This document shows positions 34,001 to 45,800 of a stretch of 64,000 bases of DNA, piece after piece. The stretch comes from Nannochloris sp. 'desiccata' (lineage: Eukaryota; Chlorophyta; Trebouxiophyceae; Chlorellales; Chlorellaceae). Below the pieces are notes generated by a model. That model was given only the letters and a program-made list of their open reading frames with translations. It was not told the origin of the DNA and did not search any database. Numbering within the stretch: position 1 is the stretch's first letter; every line of letters begins with the position of its first letter. A program made the position numbers and the translations under genes. The DNA is taken from assembly GCA_019044685.2 (NCBI GenBank), contig JAGTXX020000002.1, positions 620,001 through 684,000 on the forward strand. The letters are read 5' to 3'.

Positions 34001-35976
34001 CTGCAAAAGAAGAAAAGGCAAAGCAGAGTACTGCTGCTGCTGCTGCTGCTGCTGCATCAGCAGCTGGTGGTGGTGGTAACAGTGATGCTCCTGATGGCTC
34101 TGAGAAGGAGGGTGCTGCTGCAGATAAGAAGGATGCAGGAGGTGCTGCCAAGGAAGAGCCCGCAGCAGCTGCTGCTGCTGACAAAAAAGAAACTGCAGCT
34201 GCTGTCAAGGCAGGAGAGGACAAAGAAGGCAAGGCCAAGGACGAACCTGCTGCTGTTCCCGCTCGTCCTTCGTCTCCTCGTCTTGAAAAGCCCATGGAAG
34301 TCATTGCTTACGACCATTGCAAGGAAGTATTAGAAGCCTTACGTGCTAAACAGTCGCTTACTTTGCAATCTCTTGATCTTTTAATTACCGAACTTGGTGG
34401 TCAGAAATTTTCAAGTAGAACTGATGAACGATTACTCGCTGTAGTCTATACTCTCCAATTTAGGACGTATAAACAAGCATTACCTGCTTCAGCACCCATC
34501 CCTGCAACCCTTAAAAAAGAACTTGGCAGTGTATGCAAAGCTTGTGGTGGAAAAGACGCTGCTGCTGCTTCTGCCGCTGCTGCTGCTGCTTCAAATGCCC
34601 CCTTCTCATGGACTCGGTATCAGTATGAATTCGCTCGTGATTTAGACCCTGATTCTGAGAATACACCTAAAACACTAGGGGAATTAGGGGAACGTTTGAA
34701 GGGATGGAGAACGATGATGGAGGCGATGATCGAAGACTTGCATCCTCCGATTATTAAATTAGAAGAGCATGCTGCGAGTCTCGCTGAAATGCTTCTTGAG
34801 GAAATAGAGATGCCATGTCAAGCACCCCCATGCCCTGATGGTCCTGAACCTGTCTTTATTGAACGAATTGGAGCTGATGTTGAGATAGTTCGTAGAGCAT
34901 GTTCCTCTTCACGGAGAATCACCATCTTTGGTAGCGATGGACAGGCAAGAACGTTCTTGGTACAGCCTGTGACGCAGCAATTAGCACCTGGACATAGTGA
35001 AGAACGTGTAGGGCAGCTCCTACGTGCTGCAAATGGCGTTCTGGCAACACATCCAGAATCAAGAAGACGAGGTCTTGCCTTTTCTGCTCCCCGTTCTTTG
35101 GCATTATTACCTTCTGGTCGTCTCATTGAAGATGATCCCTCTGCTACGCTGTACGTGGATGCGTACGAAACGTATTGTGCACGGTATGGACGTGAACCTG
35201 ATGCTCCAATCTTGCATTTTAAATCGAGAACTTGTTTTGAAGATGGCTCTGTTGCTGACTCTCAGACCCGGCGTGCTGCTTATATTGAAATCACAGAGAA
35301 GATGGTTACAGAGAATGTCTTCTCACAATATATGTACAAGACCATGGTGGAGAATAGTCGAGTTATGTGGACGTTTAAACGACAATTTTCTCTTTCTGCT
35401 GCAATGTCTGCTGTTGCCTGTTACTCGCTCCGTTTGACAGGCCGGCTTCCAAATAAGATGCTTGTTTCAAAGGCAAAGGGAGAGATTACTCATTTGGAGT
35501 TATCTGCCATGTATAATGATCGATTACAACTGGATATGGCTGGTGAAACTGTGCCTTTCAGGTTAACCAGAAATATGACTGCCTTTATTGGTCAACACGG
35601 CTTTGAAGGAACCTTGATTGCCGCTGCCGTGGCTGCTGCTCAAGGTCTTCAACAAGAACGAAGCCCTATTGCATCGATGCTTGCGTTATTCCTGAGGGAT
35701 GACTTATTAGCATATGCACAGCGTAGATTAGTTGTACGATCCATTGCAGCTGTTAACTTGAAAGCAACTCAAGTAGACATGGCAACCACGTCAAACGTAA
35801 ATCAATGTTTGGGCAGACTTGAGAAAATTGGACCTAGGAATAGTGTTACGCCTGCGACTGTGCCTGGAACACAGACAATTGCCAATCCCCAAGCTGGTAT
35901 GAGGGAACTGGTGCATGTAGCGATGAGTGCGAATCAATTGTGTCAAATGGACCCCACTTTTATGGCTTGGTTGTAG
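22027..35976 (+). CDS. TRRAP: TRRAP/Tra1, PIKK-family pseudokinase scaffold
   Basis: Activator-binding scaffold of SAGA and NuA4 histone acetyltransferase complexes. Six exons joined in phase: 22027-22171, 22308-26152, 26268-28602, 28684-31130, 31208-33365, 33551-35976, giving 4,451 residues (human about 3,860). HEAT repeats fill most of the length, with N-terminal KFRSGVIELLGRIPVSELP. The FAT region begins around residue 3100 (AVCDLYSALGEEDMRAGLW, ANSTFSEALTLWPMCPDAWV). The PI3K-like fold is at about 4080-4400 and the FATC end reads ANQLCQMDPTFMAWL. The catalytic positions are lost (TGRLPNKM and THLELSAMYND replace HRxxN and DFG), as in all Tra1 proteins. The extra length is mostly Ala/Glu-rich inserts at about residues 470-680, 1175-1235, 1550-1750, 3040-3130 and 3795-3890. 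Confidence 0.95.
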
Positions 35977-36303
35977 AGAGAACGAAGGAGTTTTAATTTA
36001 CGTTTTGTACTCATTGTACTTACCGGTATTAGGAGGGTGTTACTGGTGGAAAGTTTGCTATGGGTAGATAGGATGAAGATATAATAGGATAAGTAGATAG
36101 TAATTAGATTAAATAATAATAAAGAATACTTTAGATTTGCTGACTTTTTTTGATTAATTTTCTTTGGCCGAGAGGGAGGAGCTCTGCATCCGCTCCTTTC
36201 CTTGTTTAAATTTGCGGGTGCTTTGAAAAGAAGATCTTTATATGTGTAACAAGACGTACATTAGTTATCACTAATACACTCAACAAAAGGTTAGAAATTT
36301 CAG
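35977..36303. other. Convergent intergenic region (TRRAP / CS-domain gene)
   Basis: 327 bp, AT-rich, between two stop codons. No RNA gene or repeat was seen. Confidence 0.4.
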
Positions 36304-37847
36304 CTAATTATTCAAAAGGCAAGGTCTTTTTTCATCTTTTACGACTTCTTTTTCTTCTTCCTCCTCCTCGACCGCCACCTCGCCTTCCTCATCTCCTTCT
36401 TCAGGCACCAATACTATCATCTCAGCCACTCCTTGCTGCATCAATGCCACTCTCACATCATGTCTATGTGATACCGCAGCATGCGCAGCACATACACCAT
36501 ATGGCAATGCATTTAATATATCTGTAGCATTATTTTCATAAACAACACCGGCAGCACCCGAGTAGATTCTAAGACGTGGAGAACGAATTGCTGTAGGCTC
36601 TATCTCCTCTGGTAATTTAATAGCGGCGGTAGGAGTAGCGGTACAAGTGTCAGTAGCAGAGTTTGTACTTTCTGCGTTTTTATTATGTTGTCTTTCATTT
36701 CCAGCCAAAGCAGCACGAACTGCATCAATACCTCTTGAGCTACAACCCTGGATATCATAATCTACTTGATTTTGTTGTTCGAAATATCGAGAAGAATCGT
36801 CATGCTCTTCTTCGTTAGGCAAAGCTTGAGCATGGGCTTTGATTGCGACCAAAGCGTCGTGCAGTCGAAGAGCGCCTGCAAACACAGCAGCAGCGTACTC
36901 CCCTGCACCAAAGCCTATACACGCTGTGATTGATCTAATAGCGTCAAGACCGTGGTGGAAGCGATAGTGCTCGACAGCGGCTAAGCCTGCTATAAGACAT
37001 CCTACAAGGCTACGTAAAGAGTAAAAAGAAACAGAAGAAGAAAGGGTGAACGACGGCGGAGGTGGCATTGCCATGGCCTCCTCTTCCTCTAATTCTTGTT
37101 CAATATCTTCTATTAATAGTATTCCAGTGAGGTTGTGGGCTAAGCGTACAAGTTTGTGTACAGAAGGTATATTTTGAGAATAACACCTTTTCAGAAACTC
37201 AAAACAATGTGGCCCTTGTTGAGGAAATAAAAATGCCGATTGGCCGAGTGGGCCACAGGGCAGCGTGCTCATTTGTTCAGCTATAGCATGAGAAAAAGCA
37301 GCTTTTAGAGCGCGGGTTTTAGCTATATGAGAAGCCAAGAGTGCATCGGCGTGATTATTAAATGCGTCTTTATCGTGGTTGCAGAGGTTAGTATGTTCTC
37401 TGTCATTGTTGCTGGGCTTGAGCACGAGAGACTGAAGGCTGTAGGGCCAAGACCCGAGGCTGGTAGGAGCTTTTACTAAAGTAATATGTAAAGAATGATT
37501 TTCTGTGGAGTGCCATTGACAGCTCTGGGGAGCTAGAGCACCCCATGGATGAACCTGCAAGGTTTTGTGAAAGAAAATATATTTAAAGATCAAGCGACGC
37601 TCAGGTGTGCCAACAACAGACATACTCTTTTCCTTACCTCTACGGCTATATCTCCAGCACTGTTCTTTAAAATTATAGCATCTTCACTAAATTCTACGCC
37701 AACATTTGTATCTAAAAGCTTTTGTGTCTTGCTATCAGCTCCCTCCTCCTCGCTTGCTAGCAACAAGGCATGAGGGATGTCTAGAATAACTTTTGCAAAG
37801 AGCTGTGTGACAGAACAGCTGACAGGACCTGCATAATACATATTCAT
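36304..37847 (-). CDS. CS-domain protein fused to degenerate malonyl-transacylase-like domain
   Basis: Exons 37847-37638 and 37554-36304 (GTAAGG donor, CTTGCAG acceptor, phase 0), giving 486 residues. Residues 1-~115 look like a CS (p23/NudC-type) fold: VSCSVTQLFAKVILDIPHA, IILKNSAGDIAVEVHPWG, CQWHSTENHSLHITLVKAP. Residues ~160-440 resemble a FabD/MCAT acyltransferase. SAFLFPQQGPHCFEFLKR stands where LFPGQGSQ is expected, GFGAGEYAAAVFAGALRLHD stands for GHSLGEYSALVAAGAL, and RLRIYSGAAGVVY with VRVALMQQGVAEMIVLVP matches the C-terminal part. The nucleophile Ser of GHSLG is Gly here, the GQGSQ Gln is altered, and the segment that should hold the catalytic His is replaced by a low-complexity stretch. 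It is probably an inactive scaffold. The acidic tail is EEGEVAVEEEEEEKEVV. Function unknown. Confidence 0.7.
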
Positions 37848-38375
37848 ATTTCATTTAGATATCGTTTGTGCGATAGATTTGCTCCATCGCGCTGCAGACG
37901 GTGCACAATTTTAAAGATCAAGATAATTGGTCAAACCTGTTTGACTTTGATATTGGAGGCTTATGGGGACTCCAAGCACCCCGCAGGCAGGGGACCATTC
38001 CATAGCTATGTTTGAATAAAATTACGGAAGCTCAGAATAGGTAACCTTCTGAGAAGAGATTTTTGGCGTGTTTTTGGCGATTGCAGGCAAACTTTCAAAA
38101 GAAAGTTTCTAACGAGCAACCGGGGCTGCAGTGGGCCTTCTTTCCCAAATTTTTCTTAGCAGAGCCCTACTTGAAGGCTTTGGAGCACTGTGCAAGACAC
38201 ACAAGTAATATATCATACACATCGCATAATTTCCAGGGATTTTATTAGGGAATCTGGTCTGTTGTGCTGTGTGAATCGAATTTTAACTCACTCAAACCAG
38301 GCACGCAATTCGCTCATTTGAAGCCAATATTTAATCAAGAGATATATCTATCGTTCCCCTTTTCCATTATTCAAC
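37848..38375. other. Divergent intergenic region
   Basis: 528 bp between the CS-domain gene and the P/Q-rich gene. It presumably carries both promoters. No supported element was found inside. Confidence 0.4.
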
Positions 38376-39200
38376 ATGGCGTTCCGTACGGGTCAAGAAA
38401 AGATTGATCAACTCACCATGAAGATTTCGGCGAGTCTTTATTGCTTTCCACATCTCTTCCAACCATTCTAGACCCTTGAATCTCTAACTTAAACACTAAC
38501 CAATCCTATCTTATCACTTTTTCAGAACCCCAATGTTGTTGGCAGTGGTTACATTGAACACCCGCCACAACGACCATTTACCGATAGAGTCCTTGTTCAA
38601 CCACCAACTATTAAGCCTGAAGAAATCCCTGATTGGTATGATTCCCAAGGTATATTGCATCATGGACCCCGTCCAGGTGGTGCAGGTGGAAGGGGACAGC
38701 AGGGCTATCCTCAGCGTGGAGGATACAGCACGGTAAGGGTTTTAAGGGAAAAAAAAGCAACTTGCAAGACCACCGCCGCACAAAATTCTTCTTTCTCTTT
38801 GCTCAGATTAATAATTTATATTTTTCAATTACAGGGTCGTGGATATCAGCCTGGTCAGAGACAAAGTGGAGGTAGTGGTGTGCCTGGCTACCATGGTCCT
38901 GCTGCACCCCGTCCTCAACATCAACATCACCAGCAACCTCGTCCCCAAGACCACCAGCCCCGTCCTGCTGTACAGCCTGGTGTGTTTGATACATCTACAC
39001 TTATGCATAGTTTGCAACAGCAACAACAGCGCCCTCCTGCTCCTGTTGCTCCTGCAGCTGCTCCTCGTCCTGCTGCCCCAGCTCCTCCTGCTCCCCGACC
39101 TGCACCTGTTCCTGTTGGTGCTGAACCAGAAGAAGAAAAGAAACTCAGTAAATCCGCAAAGGCTAAATTAAGGAAAAAGATGCGTGAAGCTAAAGCTTAA
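38376..39200 (+). CDS. Unknown P/Q/G-rich protein
   Basis: Proposed exons: 38376-38429, 38526-38732, 38835-39200, giving 208 residues. Exon 1 reads MAFRTGQEKIDQLTMKIS and would need a GC-AG intron (TCG|GCGAGT). Exon 2 holds the only conserved-looking segment (VVGSGYIEHPPQRPFTDRVL, then IKPEEIPDWYDSQGILHHGP). Exon 3 is Gln/Pro/His/Gly-rich with many APAPP stretches and ends in a basic helix, SKSAKAKLRKKMREAKA. The second intron (38733-38834) has no stop in frame but clean GTAAGG and TTACAG signals. The composition suggests an RNA-associated or disordered adaptor protein, but I do not recognise the family and assign no function. Confidence 0.6.
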
Positions 39201-39435
39201 AACAAAGCTCATGCCTTTCTTGGCGTTGAAGAAAAAATCCTCGAATTTGAAAACCTTTCACCATGTTTTTTTTCTTCTGATTTTTTTGGTGTACACCCGC
39301 TAGTTGCCTGTTGCTTGTAAGATTGCACTCACTTTATACATTAACATTAATCAGCATAAAAGTAGCTAAAATTCTATAAATAATAATCTATCTACCTAAC
39401 AACTCTTATCAACTCTCTGAATCAAGCTAAGCTCC

Positions 39436-40696
39436 CTAGACCTCTTGCTTCATTTTTAATTCGTCAACATCGGGAATCCACAGCGCCACAGCTTTACACG
39501 CACTTGCCACCAGCATCTTCCTCGGTGAGAATTTCAAACAGGTCGGTATATCAGGATGTTGTTTCCAGTTCGCAACTTCTATCCCCCTCTTGACACTCCA
39601 TGCTCGAATGTGCCTATCGCCACAGCCACTTAGAATGTATTGCCCATCAGCGGTCAAACACGCCTCCAACGCGGTACCACCTTCTGGTACACCTGTAGAC
39701 ACTTGCTGTAATGTATCGCCCTTAAATGCATCTAAAGCGTATATTCTACCTTCTACCACTGCTAATAAACACTGTCCATCTAAAGAGAACCTTAAAGAAG
39801 CGAACACTGCATTCGAGTTTCTTTCTTGCTCAACCACAAAGGTAACAAATGGTCCCGCCGAGTAGTTTCGTGCGTCGTACAATTTGACTACTCCACTTTC
39901 TGAGCCTACGCAAAAGACAAGACCTTGCTCATCCCATGCTACAGTTGGTAAACCCGGTGCGTGTAATAACGCGGTGCATAGACCGCTACGAAGATCCCAT
40001 AAACGCACTTGTTTATCTTCACCGGCAGAGAGGACGTCATCGGTTTTAGGGGAATGGCAAAGGGTAGTGACACGCCCTGTGTGCCCTTCAAAATAACGGA
40101 TGTATCTATTAGCTTCAATATCGTGATATCTCCATGCGTGATTGGCTTTGGCTTCTAATCCCTGATCAACCTGAAAAGATAGAAATAGAAAAATATGGGG
40201 TTGAAAAATATCTTGACGCCAGAAAATAAAATCTAATCATACTTAATTATTTATTTTCTATATAGCTTGAAGCAACATAGAACAAATAGTATCAAATGAT
40301 TATCAATCTCTCTACCTTTGTTGAGCTATATATAACAGAGTGCTGATCGTGAGCAAAGCAGATATTAGCCACCCCGTATTTTCGACTATATATACCCTCT
40401 CTGGCTTCAATACCATGCTGCGTGTCATAGAGACGGATACCATGATCAGTACTGGCAGTGACGAGTAAATCGTGTGTTCTATGGAAGGCTATCGAGTTGA
40501 CAGAAGGGAGATCATCCTCTATGGGTGGCTGTAGGAAGGAAGATAATAAGGATGGGCGGGGGAATGAGATTGGGAAGGAGGAAATGAGAAACGTTTCAGT
40601 ATATTAGAGAGTAATAGAGCGAATCTGTGGTCTTAAACGTACTTTAAATACCCTAGCCATTCTAAAGCTTCGGAGAACATTGTCGTCTAGCTGCAT
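39436..40696 (-). CDS. WDR82: WDR82/Swd2, WD40 subunit of COMPASS and transcription-termination complexes
   Basis: Exons: 40696-40643, 40528-40316, 40170-39436, giving 333 residues (human WDR82 is 313). The start MQLDDNVLRSFRMARVFK and PIEDDLPSVNSIAFH fit the family N-terminus. GHTGRVTTLCHSP, DKQVRLWDLRSGLCTALLH, VVKLYDARNYSAGPFVTF, DAFKGDTLQQVSTG and FSPRKMLVASACKAVALWIP match WDR82/Swd2 blade by blade, including the unusual last repeat. In yeast and animals the protein serves both Set1/COMPASS H3K4 methylation and polyadenylation/termination complexes. Same-strand neighbour of cereblon, whose 3' end lies 254 bp beyond this gene's start. Confidence 0.93.
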
Positions 40697-40950
40697 ATTT
40701 AAATTTTAAGACTCTAAATTTGATGCGATGATCTTATTATTTTGCTAGCAAATGAGGAGGTACTTGTCGATAATTGTGGTAATGGGTCCACTTAGATTTT
40801 CATTAATTTTGTTTGAAATGGTTCTTAGCCTTTTCCCCTATTGAAGAAAGGAAGCAGTGAAATTTCACTAACTTAGTAATTTTACAATCCCAGTGCTGGC
40901 CGGCAGCGCCCCCAGCTTTGATCAAAAACACAATCAGGTCATTCATACAT

Positions 40951-42427
40951 TTATTCATTCAATAAGTCATCAGAACCAGTATCTGTCTCCCACTCTTCAC
41001 TGCCCTCTTCTTCTTCGTCTTCGTCAGATGTGCCTTCAATAAATCGTCGCTGAAAATTTTCCCCCATTGCTACCACCCATGAATTTGATCTCAATTTATT
41101 ATCCAGCGCCGCAGTACGCAACCCAAAAAAGCTATCTGGCAAGTAATTTCCATCCCCTTCTCGTCTTCCAACTAAACCCCTTATTGCTTCTCTTCTTTCT
41201 CCATTAGGATTACCTTGTGTATCGTCTACAGATGTAAAATACCACCCTAGATGTTCTCTACACCCTGGACAATACGCTATTTGCCAAGCATACCCAGGAA
41301 ACCATGAATTATCTATCTCCGGTTCCGAGACAATTCTTGCACGAGCGTTTTTCAAACTTAGCATGTCATGCAAAGCACCATGACTATTCACATAATGCCC
41401 ACCGACGCCTTCATCGTTCATCTCTATTAACGCATCAATGCCAGCAATACAAAGCCCGCAATCTCTGCAATAGATACTCTCCATTTCTTTAATTAAGTCA
41501 ATTTCTTTAGAAAGTCGGTCAATAACGGACTCTTCTTGGAAAAGTGATCTTCTTTGCGACGGGTTGAAAGGTAAATTTCCAACCAACCAATAGGAGAGCT
41601 GTATTGGATCACTGCCTTCACATATATCTACTTTTCTTGTTGATGTGCTTCTTTCTCCTTCTCCTTCACCATGAGGAGTACAGCCGATGGAAAATTTTTC
41701 GATAAAAAGATTTCGTGCCGTCTTTGCCAACGTGACGGCATCCACACTTCGATAGACAAATCTAGGAAATGCAGCTTGATTTGGGTCTGCAGAGAAGGGG
41801 AGAGGTCTTGGAAGTGTATCTGGTATAACATGCATGGATATACGCTGAAAATCTAGTGGTTGAGGCGAGTTTTGAAAATCAATTTCGCATTTTTGTCGGC
41901 CTTGAGTGAGCAGAGTCTGGCCATCGGCGCTCTGTTTAATTATTTCGACAGTACAGGCAATTGTACTAAAAGAGAGATGAGCGCCACCAAAGTGGAATGG
42001 CTCTTCTCTATGGTTTGTCATAATTAATGCAATGAGGCGGGAAAGGGGTAGAGGAGCTTGCATTGCTTTCGAGACTATTTGTCGAAGGCGGGGATCATTT
42101 ATTCTCAAAGGAAAAAAGTCACCAGGACACACGAGTGCATCATCAACAGGGAGCATCGGTAGCTGGTAGGTACTACCAGGTTCTAATAATGGAGTACGGC
42201 CCTCGAGCTCCTGGAGATCTGTAGGAAAAAAAAACCTTGAATTATTTTTCTTGCAAAGACAAGCAGGGGAAGATCAAGCTCAAAGTGAAAGAGTCGTAAC
42301 AACAAGGCGAGAAAGGAATTTTCCTTTTGAGAAAACCAAATGACGGTGGTTCGAATTGTTTAGAATCTCAAGATCAATCGACAAACGTACCCCCAAGGTA
42401 TGAATGAGCAGATATTAGAGCAGTCAT
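40951..42427 (-). CDS. CRBN: Cereblon (CRL4 substrate receptor, LON + CULT domains)
   Basis: Exons 42427-42391 and 42218-40951, giving 434 residues (human 442). The N-terminus MTALISAHSYLG, ELEGRTPLLEPGSTYQLPML and ALVCPGDFFPLRINDP forms the LON-like domain that in animals binds DDB1. The CULT domain (about residues 280-390) has zinc-binding YCRDCGLCIAG and YCPGCREHLGW, plus GGHYVNSHGALHDMLSL. The ligand-pocket segment NSWFPGYAWQIAYCPGC keeps the Trp residues equivalent to human W380 and W386, and HLGWYF keeps W400. FFGLRTAALDNKL follows, as in CRBN. The tail is acidic (DEDEEEEGSEEWETD). Family-level identity is firm. Native substrates are unknown. Confidence 0.92.
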
Positions 42428-42877
42428 CAAAGTATTCGAATCACACTCCAAAAAGAAAATAAGTAAAATCAAACAGGTAGGTGAACTTTATTCACCATGC
42501 TAATTTCAAATATATTTTCATCGTAAACGACCAAGTCCAAGAGTCTCGGCAAGCTATCTGCGTGTTATATCCTTGATGCTAAGTTAATAAAGGAGTCTCC
42601 AAGAGCGATTAATCAGAAATTAATAAACGAAAAAATGATCTCGGCCAACTCTTGTTTTGGTCGGCAACGCTTTTTCGCCGGAGTGGTTAGCGTGTTAAGG
42701 CAAGGCTCGCTCCTATGAACTGTATTCTTCAAATTTATTTTCAGTAAGCTTGAATATTTCTCTTGGTCTCTAGAATACACGCTTCAGGCCCAGATTTTTA
42801 TTCAAGACTGCTGCTAAATGGCAACATCTTGAATCACGCCTTCGTAGCTTTAATTTTACCGCCGAATTGCTTTCAGC
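42428..42877. other. Divergent intergenic region (cereblon / membrane protein)
   Basis: 450 bp between two start codons. I see no RNA gene or repeat. Confidence 0.4.
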
Positions 42878-45800
42878 ATGGCTTCCTTCAAGGTGATGGC
42901 TTTTGCCTTCATCGTATTCGCTTTAGGAACGTGCGCAGAGCAGCTGACTCCTACAAGCGTTGACATCGGCTCTCTCAGCCGCGATGTAGTCCCTGGACAG
43001 TTGCCTTCATACATCGATGTCAAGCCTATTGCAGGTCCTAATGCTGATTCTTACCAAGTTCAAGTCCAGATGCGTAACGCTGGCAAGCTTGCGACCATCA
43101 CAGCTGTAGAAGCAGGTGTTTATGTCGGATCTTTTGCAAAAGAGGTGCCTCCGGGTACTCCTCAGCTGCGAATTGATGCTACAGGGGTAAGATTTACTTG
43201 GTTCGCAAATTATTTGCGGAAGTACTGACCTTGAATAAACCAACCAGTTTCCACATTTTCATTTTTCTCCAACTTAAATCTAGTAATTCTTATCCCTCGC
43301 CTTCTGACAATATTTTCTTCTCACCCCTATGCAGCTCAACAGTAACCTCCCTACTATTTTAGAGGGTGAACAATGGCCAGACAATGGCGTCACGTTCTTA
43401 ATCCCTGCTACTGAAATCCCAGAAACCACTGCCTGCTCTCCATTTGACATCACAATTTCCGTCAACACAACGCTCGATTCTGACGGTAAAGCGAATCAAA
43501 GTGAGCAAGACCTAGTACCCGTACGCGTCATACCAAAATGTTTAACGGTTACACCTACGATAGGAAACCAACTTCCAGTCAAAGCGACCTTCGTTTCACC
43601 CTATGTCGAAACTAATGATGCTGAATTGCCATTCTTGATTGATTTCGGTGAGAAAGTTTTAGAGATGAATCCTTTAAAACTATTCAACTTGACGGGTTCT
43701 AGCCGTGCGGATGTTGTTTATGAAGTTGAAGTCGGTAAAATCTTCCTGATGGTCTATCCAAATGATAAAGAGAAGGAAGCTCTGATTACGGTTTCAGTTC
43801 CTGCTGGAGCTACGACCACTTCAGGTGGCTTACCAAATATGGCAGCTACAGCCACCGCGCAGTACAAGCCTAAAATTGGAGCCATCCGTACTGCTGCGTT
43901 AGTCCTTACTGGTGTCTTTGGAGGTGTTATTCTCGCTTCCTGGGCTACTTCCTTTATCGTTTCTTCAATGCAACCATGGGCAACAGCAGGGTCTTTAGGC
44001 TATGGGGCCATTGCATTTATTCTTTGGGCTCAAAAATTATACCTTTCTGGGTTGATGAGCCCTTCTACCATGCCTGCAAATTATCGTACTTTATCTGATA
44101 CCTTTGCATGGTCAGATTTCCAACTAACTCTACCTTGGGACTGGTCTAGCTCTACTTCGAGTGTGACCGGCGTGTCAAAAAATGTGACTGAATCAAATAC
44201 GATATTTGAGAATAATGCTCAAGTGCTGTTGGATTCAATTAATGCTGATTTTGTATTCTATTATCCTAGTAAGTTGTCAAAGAGAGCGATTGTTTTTATA
44301 GCTTTAGATTTCAAGCGGAAATTTGATTGGTTGCTGTCGGTTTCCCTTTATTTTACATACTGCTCTTTCTTCAAGAAGCCCACCACTTTTTTCATTTGCT
44401 TTTTTTCTGTTAAATCCTAATTATCATTGGTATTCCTTAATACCAAGACTTACTTTTGCCCATCACTTTTTCTTCTTCCTTTCTTTCTAACCTTCCCCCC
44501 TCACCCTACTGCATCCTCACTCCATCTCTACAGGTGGCGGTAATGTTGCAACCATCGTTCCTGCTCCTGCCCCCGCTCCTGGCCCAGAGCCTGTACCTGC
44601 ACCCTCCTCTTTCTTATTACCCGACATCCCTACCAGTGTTATACCCACAGCACCAGCTCCAGACACTGGTCAAGGTGCCCTACCCACTGATCCAGCTGCT
44701 GCTGTCGCACCAGTGGTTCAGCCTGACAGCTGCAGTGTACTTCAAAATACAGATTTCTTTGGTGGGGACCTGACTAATACCACTTTCCCTACCACAGATC
44801 CACAAGAATGCTGTAATGCATGTTTATCGAACCCTGAATGCTACGTGTGGACTTTGTCTATCGTTCAAAACTCTTGTTTCTTAAAGGGGCAAGCGGGATG
44901 GCAACAGAAATCGGAGATGACATGTTGCTTGTCTGGAACAACGAATAGAGGTGGTATTAGTAATTTCATTCCTGGAACAACTACTGATCCAAATGCCGTC
45001 CCTGTTGATCCTCCTAATAACAACAACAACGATGGTGGTGGAGGCAATGGCAATAATAATAACAACAACAATAATAATAATAACAACAATAATAACAATG
45101 GCGGTGGCGGTGGAGGCAATGGCAACAACAATAATAACAACGATAACAATAATAACAATGGCGGTGGCGGTGGCGGTGGCGGTGGCGGTGGCAACAACAA
45201 CAACAACAACAACAATAATAACAACAACAATAACAACAATAACAAGAACCGTCGTCTGTTATTCTCACAGTTATCTTCTATTATTGATAGTTCTTCTACT
45301 GCTTCTGCTGCCAAGGAGTCTACTAGAACGCTCCTTCAGTTGCCTATTCTTAATGCCACCACGGGAGCTACTACGGTTGCAGGTCCCGACAACACCCGGT
45401 ACATCGTCACCTCTACCGCAGCTGGCTACACTGCTACGTCCCAAAGTCTACTTATGGTTCAGAATGTTGATGCTGGTTACAAGGTGAAATATATCACTAC
45501 CATTGGCTCTGCAGATCCTAAGAATGCCGACACAGCAAATGGTACTTCTGGGGATACCTACTTACGATTACAGCAACTAGGATTTTGGCTTGGGTGTACT
45601 ATGGCATTGGCGATATTATTCAATTTATGTGCGTGGTTGTTTGTTCAATGCTGTCAAGGGGAAGTTCCTGGAGTATTGCACGTCCCTCGTATGCAATTAA
45701 CATTGCTTATGCTCTCAATGTCAGCGTTAGCATATGTTGGTGCGAGGTTGTTCTCTGGTGGCTATGGCCTCGTGCCTCTTGTTGTCGGTATCGCTGTCGT

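Noticed and set aside
38733..38834. In-frame continuation through this segment of the P/Q-rich gene
   Set aside because: It has GTAAGG and TTACAG borders and its translation is unlike the flanking Gly/Gln-rich text; treated as an intron.
44865..45314. 149-codon minus-strand ORF of Leu and Pro runs
   Set aside because: Reverse complement of the Asn/Gly coding repeat; not a real membrane protein.
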